Assembly (NCBI RefSeq): GCF_042693015.1
Contig: NZ_CP170544.1
Coordinates: forward strand, 1,364,001 to 1,428,000
DNA length: 64,000 bases
Reading direction: 5' to 3'
From: Sphingomonas_E sp042693015
GTDB lineage: Bacteria; Pseudomonadota; Alphaproteobacteria; Sphingomonadales; Sphingomonadaceae
In this document: in pieces, positions 58,382-64,000 of the stretch
Position numbering within the stretch: the stretch's first letter is position 1
Layout of the letters: each line of letters opens with the position of its first letter
Program-made: the position numbers and the translations under genes
Notes under the pieces: generated by a model
What the model was told of the DNA's origin: nothing
Seen by the model: only the letters and a program-made list of their open reading frames with translations
Databases searched by the model: none

Positions 58382-59551
58382 ATGACGGCGAAGGTGCCCG
58401 ATCGCGACACAATGGTCGCGGAGGCGAAGGCCAAAGCGGGGCTCGATGATTTCGGCGATACCTGGTTCTTCGCCCATATCGACGCGCTGATCCCCGCGCT
58501 CAACGGTGAGGCAAAGCTCAGCGACGCCGGCGCGGCCTATGCGCAGGACACCATCGTCACCTCGCTGGTCAACCGCCTGCGCTTCGTCGAGATGTTCAAG
58601 CAGCATCCCGAGATCAATGACGAGCAGGTGGAAGTCGCGGCCGTCGTCGTCGGCCTGCCGCGCACCGGCAGCACCATGCTCCACCGGATGCTGGCGGCCG
58701 CGCCGGGTATGACCGGCTGCCGCTGGTACGAGACCAAAAATTACGTCCCCTTCCCCGGCGAGGAGCGCGGCAATCCCGAACCGCGCCGCGCCGAGGCCAA
58801 GGTCCTGCTCGATTATATGTGCCAGGCGATCCCCGATCTGATGTCGATCCATCCGATGGACATCGACCAGCCCGACGAAGAGCTCATCATCATGGGCCAG
58901 CTCTTCTCGTCGACGATGATCGAGGGCACCTTCTTCGTCCCCAGCTTCGCCCGCTGGCTGATGGAGCATGACCGCGTTCGCGTTTACCATGACCTCAAGC
59001 AGATCCTGAAGCTGCTGCAATGGTCCGATCCCAGCCGCAAGGGCGCCAAGTGGGTGCTCAAGACGCCGGGCCACCTGATGGGTCTCGACGGCGTGATCGA
59101 GGTCTTCCCCGAAGCCAAGATCGTCATGACGCACCGCGATCCGGTGCAGACCGTGCCGTCTTATTCCAGCATGATGGTCAATCTCTACGGCATGTCGTCG
59201 GACGATGTGGACCGGCACGCGGTCGGCGCCGTCTGGCTTGATCGTCTCGCCGAACTGCTCGACACCTTCATGGCCGAGCGCGAGAAGGTGGGCGGCCGCA
59301 ACTTCATCGACGTGCTTTATACCGAGCAGCTTTCGGAACCGACCAAGGTCGGCCGGCGCGTGCTGGAACAGGCCGGCGTGATAGTCACGCCCGAGATCGA
59401 GGCCGGCATGGCCGAGTGGATTGAAGCCAACAAGCGCGAGGACCGCGCGCCCCACAAATATTCGCTCGAGGATTTCGGCCTCACCCGCGCGCAGGTGGAA
59501 GAAAAATTCCGCGCCTATCGCGAGGCGTTCCTGGAGAAGGTGCCGGCCTGA
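58382..59551 (+). CDS. Sulfotransferase family protein, copy 2
   Basis: A 389-residue sulfotransferase with the PAPS motifs VGLPRTGSTMLHRML and KIVMTHRDPVQTVPSYSSMM. It aligns along its whole length with copy 1 (22987-24159): AIPDLMSIHPMDIDQPDEEL against TIPDLMSIHPMSLDQPDEEL, and both end in an Ala-rich YREAF/YRARVW helix. The acceptor is unknown. It is divergent from an arylsulfatase, so a sulfated compound may be both made and hydrolysed nearby. AAGGAGAG precedes the start and a terminator hairpin follows. Confidence 0.84.
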   Translation: MTAKVPDRDTMVAEAKAKAGLDDFGDTWFFAHIDALIPALNGEAKLSDAGAAYAQDTIVTSLVNRLRFVEMFKQHPEINDEQVEVAAVVVGLPRTGSTMLHRMLAAAPGMTGCRWYETKNYVPFPGEERGNPEPRRAEAKVLLDYMCQAIPDLMSIHPMDIDQPDEELIIMGQLFSSTMIEGTFFVPSFARWLMEHDRVRVYHDLKQILKLLQWSDPSRKGAKWVLKTPGHLMGLDGVIEVFPEAKIVMTHRDPVQTVPSYSSMMVNLYGMSSDDVDRHAVGAVWLDRLAELLDTFMAEREKVGGRNFIDVLYTEQLSEPTKVGRRVLEQAGVIVTPEIEAGMAEWIEANKREDRAPHKYSLEDFGLTRAQVEEKFRAYREAFLEKVPA

Positions 59552-59573
59552 CTTCGATTACGAGGACGTGAAG

Positions 59574-59606
59574 GGGCGTCGGCTTCGCGGGGGGCCGGCG
59601 CCCTTT
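59574..59606 (+). terminator. Rho-independent-like terminator after sulfotransferase 2
   Basis: GGGCGTCGGC and GCCGGCGCCC pair over 10 bp (one T-G pair) around a GC-rich loop and are followed by TTT. It lies 22 bases after the stop. Confidence 0.6.
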
Positions 59607-59782
59607 GATTTCAGGTTACTCACGAGAAGTTTACTGCGGAATCCCGCCTACCGGGCCGTGAGTGCCAGCTCGGCGAGCAAAAGTGGCGCAGTTGTTCATC
59701 AAGAGCCATTCGCCGTCATATTTCAGGCTATTGCGATCATTGGGCGGACGGCTAGGTTGCGCAATCGGGGGATAAGCAACCA

Positions 59783-61042
59783 ATGATCAAGCGCGCCGCT
59801 CTTATAGTTCTTCTTCTGTCGAGCAGCATCGCTTGGGCGGACAGTTGGATGCCGCCCTCGCAGGAAACCTACCTTTCGCGGGACAAAAGTGCGCGGCTGA
59901 CAGTCACGCCGCGCGATCTGGAAAGCGCCTACGCCTATTTCGACGACAAGGTGAAAGGTCGTGAACCCGCGGGGGCGCCGGCAAGCTCGAAACAAACGAG
60001 CGCTACCGCGTCGCTGGAGCTGCGTGATGCCTCGGGCCATTGGACGAAGGCTTGGAGCAAGCCGCTGCACAATGAAGTCGCGCCGGTTGACGTGATTGTC
60101 GCCAACAACGGCCAGGGCTTTGCGACATTCGACAATTGGCATTCGGTCGGCCATGGCCCGGATGCCATCGCCATCTACGATCGCAACGGGAGTCTTGTCC
60201 GCAAGTTCGGACTCCAGGAATTGTTTCCTGACTGGTTTGTGGCGGCGCTTCCGCGCTCCGTCAGTTCGATCCATTGGCGCGGAAAGCCTCGAACTTCCGG
60301 CACGGAATTGGTCGTGCCTGTTGTTCAGCCCAGTGACGAGGAATTTCCACTCGGTGAAGGCAGGAAGGTCGATCTCGCGATCCGCCTGAGCGACGGCGCT
60401 CCGGTTGGCCTTGAAGGCGTAAAATGGAAAAGCGCGCTGAACGAAGCAGCCGCCACGGCACGGAAAAGCTGTGCGAGCGAGCGTGAGTGGATCAGCAAAT
60501 GGAACGCGCCAATCTCCGCGCCAGTGACCGCGAAGGAGCGGGATTGGCACGACTATCTTCGCGAAACCCAGTACCGGACCAAATGGTCCGATGAGTCACC
60601 GGGTGTAGGCACCACCGTGCTCCGTCTTGCCGGTGCCGCCGATTTCCGAGAGTCGGTGAAGTGGCTGGAAGATGCGCTTACCGAAGAGGCGATGGTTGAA
60701 CATGATCTCAGGGCGATCGGCTCGCCAGATCTTGCCCGCCTCACCGTGGAAATCGAACGAATTGCATCCCGCATCCGGCCTGGCCAGTTGAAGGACGTCG
60801 ATCTCGTGATTGTCGCCGACGCCGCGCACGCCGATCGTGTCCGCACGGTACTGGCACCATCGGGCGCGAGCCTGGAAATTATCGACCCTGCGAAGTTATT
60901 CACGCAAATTCCGCAACGTATCCGCGATGACGACCCGGCGACATGTCGAGCGCCTGATCCCGCGCCAAGTCCAGTGGCGTGGTGGCACGCACTCCCCGTT
61001 CTCGCCTTGGGTGGCGGCATATTCCTGCTTCGCCGGGCGTAA
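59783..61042 (+). CDS. Exported protein with C-terminal membrane anchor, unknown function (419 aa)
   Basis: It has a signal peptide (ALIVLLLSSSIAWADSW) and a C-terminal hydrophobic segment followed by arginines (WWHALPVLALGGGIFLLRRA), like a sorting or anchor tail. The N-terminal 230 residues have the ring of a beta-propeller-like domain (QETYLSRDKSARLTVTPRD, NGQGFATFDNWHSVGHGPD, IYDRNGSLVRKFGLQELFPD). Codon use is less extreme in G+C than in neighbours, which may mean later arrival. GGGGGATAAG precedes the start. No family is recognised. Confidence 0.7.
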   Translation: MIKRAALIVLLLSSSIAWADSWMPPSQETYLSRDKSARLTVTPRDLESAYAYFDDKVKGREPAGAPASSKQTSATASLELRDASGHWTKAWSKPLHNEVAPVDVIVANNGQGFATFDNWHSVGHGPDAIAIYDRNGSLVRKFGLQELFPDWFVAALPRSVSSIHWRGKPRTSGTELVVPVVQPSDEEFPLGEGRKVDLAIRLSDGAPVGLEGVKWKSALNEAAATARKSCASEREWISKWNAPISAPVTAKERDWHDYLRETQYRTKWSDESPGVGTTVLRLAGAADFRESVKWLEDALTEEAMVEHDLRAIGSPDLARLTVEIERIASRIRPGQLKDVDLVIVADAAHADRVRTVLAPSGASLEIIDPAKLFTQIPQRIRDDDPATCRAPDPAPSPVAWWHALPVLALGGGIFLLRRA

Positions 61043-61051
61043 ACCGCCGCG

Positions 61052-61504
61052 TCACAACGTCCAGACATGCCCCGGCGGCAATTCCAGCAATTCGATGACA
61101 TTGCCTTCCGGGTCCGCGCCATAGATGCCGCGCATTCCGTCCTCATGCCCCGGCCGGTCGGCGACGAAGGTCATGCCCTCGCGCTTCAGCCGCTCGAACT
61201 CGGTGTCCATATCGTCGAGGATCACGCAGAAATGCGTGTAGCCGCGGTCATTGGGGCGGAGCGGCGGCGCATCGCGGGCGGGCGGCGCAGAATATTGGAA
61301 CAGTTCCAGGAAGGAAGCGCCGGCGCGGAACATTGTCACCCGCCCCTTCGATCCGGGCACGCCGAGCACGCGGTCATAATCGGGATTGTCCGCCCAGGCG
61401 AAGGCGCCAGGCATCTCCTCGAAACCAAAGGCGCGGCGGTAGAAATCGGCCATCCGGTCGAAATCGGCGACATTGATGGCGACGTGATGGATTCCGCGGA
61501 TCAT
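61052..61504 (-). CDS. VOC-family (glyoxalase/dioxygenase fold) protein
   Basis: A 150-residue vicinal oxygen chelate protein: GIHHVAINVADFDRMADFYR, FELFQYSAPPA-like central strand (SFLELFQYS), YTHFCVILDDMDTEFERL and GIYGADPEGNVIELLEL. The likely metal ligands are His in IHHVAI, His in YTHFC and Glu in VIELLE. Lactoylglutathione lyase or epimerase activity cannot be told apart. It is convergent with the 419-residue exported protein gene. Confidence 0.83.
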   Translation of the reverse strand: MIRGIHHVAINVADFDRMADFYRRAFGFEEMPGAFAWADNPDYDRVLGVPGSKGRVTMFRAGASFLELFQYSAPPARDAPPLRPNDRGYTHFCVILDDMDTEFERLKREGMTFVADRPGHEDGMRGIYGADPEGNVIELLELPPGHVWTL

Positions 61505-61650
61505 GGCCGCGATCCTATCAGAATGCGGCCACGCGGTTTACTCTCATCGCATCTCTAAAACGGCCGGCAATTGCCTATGCGGGCGCAAATTTACCGCGGA
61601 AATGTTGGAAATGCCGGTCGCCGCCTACCCACGAAACGAGTGTAAACCTG

Positions 61651-63018
61651 TCACTCAATCACCGGCAAAGTGAAGATGAACCGCGCCCCTTGGCCCGCGG
61701 CGCTCTCCACCGTCAGGTCGCCCCCCATCGCCCGCGCCAGCCGCCGCGCGATATAGAGGCCAAGCCCCGTTCCCGCCCCATCACCCGGGTGCAACCGCTC
61801 GAACTTCTCGAAGATGCGGTCATGGTCCGCAGGCTCGATGCCGCGCCCCTGGTCCGCCACCGTCACCGCGGCATAGCTGCCCTGCCGCTCGCAGCGCAGC
61901 CACACCGCACCGCCCTCCGGCGAATGACGCACGGCATTGCCGACGATGTTGACCAGCACCTGCAACGCTCGACGCTGATCGCCCTGCGCCAGCAAAACCT
62001 CGCCCATCGCCGGCCGGTCGATCCGCACGTCGCGATCCGCCGCCCGCCCGCTCAGCAGGCCCGCCGCCCGGCGCGCGGCATCGGCCAGGTCGAGCCGCTC
62101 CACCACCGGCGCGAAATCGGGCCGCTCGATCGCCTGCAAATCGACCAGATCCTCGACCAGCGCCAGCAGGTGCCGCCCTGCCGCCGCGATGTCGGTCGCA
62201 TAATTGGCATAGTCGCGCCGCAACGGCCCATCGGCCTGTGCGCGGATATGTTCGGCGCCGGCGATGATCCGGTCGAGCGGCGACCGCAGTGCCGCGTCCA
62301 GCCGGCGGCCGAAGGCGTCCGCGTTGCCGATCTCGATGGCGGTGCCGCCGCTATCCTTGACCATCGCCAGCGTCGGCGCAGGTGGTGGTGCCACAGCCAC
62401 CGCGGCACCCCGCAGCCCGGCGAACCGTCCCGACGCGTCGAAGATCGGCACCGCCGAAAGCCGCACCCGGCCGCCGCCGTCGCGCAACTCGCCTTCCTGA
62501 TCGTCGAAACGGCGCTGCGACGCCATGGCGTCAAGGATCGGCAGCACGCCCGCTTCATTCTCGCTCAGCGTGACGAGCTTGGTCAGCGGCTTGCCCAGCA
62601 GGGATTCGCGTGACGGCACCACGCCCGGCGACAGCGCGATAAGCTTCAGCGCCTCGTCCGTCTCCCACAGCCAATCCGCCGAGGCGCGGATGAAATCATG
62701 CTCCCGGTCGATGATCGCCGCGGGAAAGGCGTCCGCGGCCGGCCGTTCGGTCCAGCCCGCGATGGCGAGCGCGATGCCCTCCCCATGCGGCTCGGCGCGT
62801 ACCCAAAGTTCGAGATCGGCATCGCCGTCGGCCGCGATCACGCCGCGCGAAACGACGATCCCCAGCCGGCGCGAAAGACGGGCGACGCTCGCCAGTTGCG
62901 GCACGGCGATGACGCCGCCATCCGCACCACCGGCCCGCCGATGCAGCGATTCCAGCGCTGCATCCGCCTCAACGAGGCGGAAGTCCCGATCGAGCCGCCC
63001 ATGGACAGCGGCCATCAT
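61651..63018 (-). CDS. Histidine-kinase-like protein with PAS region, lacking the phospho-acceptor His
   Basis: A 455-residue soluble sensor-kinase-like protein. Residues 100-215 form a PAS-type region (AIIDREHDFIRASADWLWET, ELRDGGGRVRLSAVPIFDAS). The dimerisation helix reads LDAALRSPLDRIIAGAEHI; aligned to the usual H-E-L-R-T-P-L it has Ala242 at the His position. The ATPase domain keeps the N box (NIVGNAVRHSPEGG), G1 (DQGRGIEP), F (FEKFERL) and G2 (GTGLGLYIARRLARAMGG). It may be a pseudokinase or use another residue. It overlaps the DUF2336 gene by 4 bp. Confidence 0.8.
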   Translation of the reverse strand: MMAAVHGRLDRDFRLVEADAALESLHRRAGGADGGVIAVPQLASVARLSRRLGIVVSRGVIAADGDADLELWVRAEPHGEGIALAIAGWTERPAADAFPAAIIDREHDFIRASADWLWETDEALKLIALSPGVVPSRESLLGKPLTKLVTLSENEAGVLPILDAMASQRRFDDQEGELRDGGGRVRLSAVPIFDASGRFAGLRGAAVAVAPPPAPTLAMVKDSGGTAIEIGNADAFGRRLDAALRSPLDRIIAGAEHIRAQADGPLRRDYANYATDIAAAGRHLLALVEDLVDLQAIERPDFAPVVERLDLADAARRAAGLLSGRAADRDVRIDRPAMGEVLLAQGDQRRALQVLVNIVGNAVRHSPEGGAVWLRCERQGSYAAVTVADQGRGIEPADHDRIFEKFERLHPGDGAGTGLGLYIARRLARAMGGDLTVESAAGQGARFIFTLPVIE

Positions 63019-64000
63019 TGCCGCAGGCCCGCCTCAAGCTCGTCGATCGCGCCACGGAAGGCGGCGTCAAGACGCCATGGCCGCAGCGTCTCCTCGGCGC
63101 GCCGCCGGTCGAGCGTCATAAACGCCTCGATCCGCGTCGCCGCTGTGTCCGGGTCCATATCGTTGGGGACGCAGCGGAACAGGATGTCGGCGGCCGTCGC
63201 GCTGCCCATGCCGATCGCGCCGAGCAATACCGCCAAGCGGCTGCCATCGGCGTCGAACATCATGTCCCACGCGGAGCCGAACTCGATCCCCGCACGCAGG
63301 GCCAGGCCGGCAACGGTCAGCGCCACACGCCCCTCGGCCAGCGCACGCGAGATCAGGGCGTCGGTCAGGCGATCAGCCGCACGCAACAACAGCGCCAGCG
63401 CAATCGCCCGTCCTTCCAGAGTCGATCCTTCGTCATAACCAGCCAGCAATGCCTGCGCGGCCGTCCCCACCTCGCGATCGGCGATGGCGGGATCGAGCCT
63501 GCCGATATCGATCAGATAGCGCCGCAGGCAGGCCGCCACGCGCCAGATCAGCCGGTACTGCACCTCGGCCGGCAGGTCGGTCCGCGCGAGCACCGGGTCC
63601 TGGAAACGGTCGATCCGCCGGCTTTCGGCGACGATCATCGCCATGGCTGCTTCCGCGATGGCCGGCTCGGAATCGTCGATCAGCATGTCGATCAGTGGCG
63701 GCTCGGTCGACAGTTCGAACATGCGGGCAGCGGTCAGGCGCAGCGTCACGCTCAGCCGATGCTCCTCGGCGCGGCGAAGCACCAGCCCGACGAGTTCCGC
63801 ATCCCGCAGCATGCCGGCATGTTCCATCATCGGCGCTGCGATCGGCGGCGCACCGCCGCTGATCGCTGCCGCCAGCACGGGATCGCGCGTCTCGATCCGT
63901 TGGCCGATGCGATCCCGCAGATCATCTTCGACAGTCGCCACCAATCGCTGCAACAGGTTCGCGGCGGCCGCCCGCTCGATATCCCTTAGTCGCCGGCCTT
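63015..64000 (-). CDS. DUF2336 domain protein, 5' end outside the window
   Basis: The frame is open to the right edge (it reads through RDIERAAANLLQ upstream of the TTG at 63953), so the start is missing. At least 328 residues remain. The protein is helical, with alternating Leu/Ala/Arg motifs, PPLIDMLIDDSEPAIAEAAM and a C-terminal RRAEETLRPWRLDAAFRGAI. DUF2336 genes are common in sphingomonads, often next to sensor kinases. It overlaps the kinase-like gene by 4 bp (ATGA), so the pair probably acts together. Confidence 0.78.
   Translation of the reverse strand, partial: GRRLRDIERAAAANLLQRLVATVEDDLRDRIGQRIETRDPVLAAAISGGAPPIAAPMMEHAGMLRDAELVGLVLRRAEEHRLSVTLRLTAARMFELSTEPPLIDMLIDDSEPAIAEAAMAMIVAESRRIDRFQDPVLARTDLPAEVQYRLIWRVAACLRRYLIDIGRLDPAIADREVGTAAQALLAGYDEGSTLEGRAIALALLLRAADRLTDALISRALAEGRVALTVAGLALRAGIEFGSAWDMMFDADGSRLAVLLGAIGMGSATAADILFRCVPNDMDPDTAATRIEAFMTLDRRRAEETLRPWRLDAAFRGAIDELEAGLRQ

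Overview
The window is high-GC, densely packed chromosomal DNA from an alphaproteobacterium, most likely a sphingomonad (Sphingomonadaceae such as Sphingomonas, Rhizorhabdus or Sphingobium). The support is the KduI/KduD/KdgK uronate set, the order comF-grxC-nitrilase-DUF1178 with a divergent NDUFAF5-like methyltransferase, the cobA-DUF2849-sulfite reductase-DUF934-cysH operon, REP-like palindromes, and many sulfotransferase, Rieske and SDR genes. This assignment is inference from gene content. I see no phage, insertion sequence, CRISPR array or plasmid backbone. One tRNA gene (Arg, CCU) is present.

Layout. 0-2.7 kb: the tail of an unknown gene and a 739-residue Cys/His-rich orphan protein. 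2.8-5.7 kb: a flavin dehydrogenase of the 3-ketosteroid-delta1-dehydrogenase type and a secreted retropepsin-like protease. 5.8-13.4 kb: a hexuronate-catabolism locus (kdgK, kduD, kduI, a LacI-type regulator, altronate dehydratase, a 2-keto-4-pentenoate-hydratase-like enzyme and an ExuT-like transporter), tied together by three near-identical 17-bp operators. 13.4-24.3 kb: purU, an RNase H-like gene whose start lies inside a REP unit, an M20 peptidase, a TetR regulator, a tyrosine/glycine-rich 898-residue secreted protein, a lipoprotein, an L,D-transpeptidase, small proteins and a sulfotransferase. 24.5-31.4 kb: tRNA-Arg and the conserved comF-grxC-nit-DUF1178 block, into which three coenzyme F420 genes (F420:NADPH oxidoreductase, cofE, cofD) are inserted, then an NDUFAF5-like methyltransferase and an SBF-type transporter. 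31.4-38.3 kb: acs, small proteins, a hydrolase, selO, a DUF2501 protein and astD. 38.3-41.3 kb: a Gtr-like glycosylation trio (polytopic membrane protein, GtrB-type glycosyltransferase, GtrA flippase) with two CtrA-like upstream sites. 41.4-45.3 kb: an assimilatory sulfate/siroheme operon whose genes overlap. 45.5-59.6 kb: a catabolic region with a Rieske oxygenase (KshA-like), LysR and LuxR regulators, two SnoaL-like proteins, a DUF1214 protein, three SDRs, an Old Yellow Enzyme, an HSL esterase, an arylsulfatase and a second sulfotransferase. 59.8-64 kb: a secreted, C-terminally anchored protein, a VOC protein, a histidine-kinase-like protein lacking the phospho-acceptor His, and a DUF2336 gene running off the edge.

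How the genes work together. The uronate locus should convert unsaturated uronate (KduI, KduD) and altronate (UxaA) to 2-keto-3-deoxygluconate and phosphorylate it (KdgK), with import by the MFS protein and control by the LacI regulator. The sulfur operon makes siroheme precursor and reduces APS/PAPS and sulfite. The 45-59 kb region looks like a pathway for an alicyclic, steroid-like or sulfated natural product: ester and sulfate removal, alcohol/ketone interconversion, enone reduction and Rieske hydroxylation. Its true substrate cannot be read from the sequence. Two long (about 142 bp) inverted-repeat elements and two REP pairs lie in intergenic gaps.
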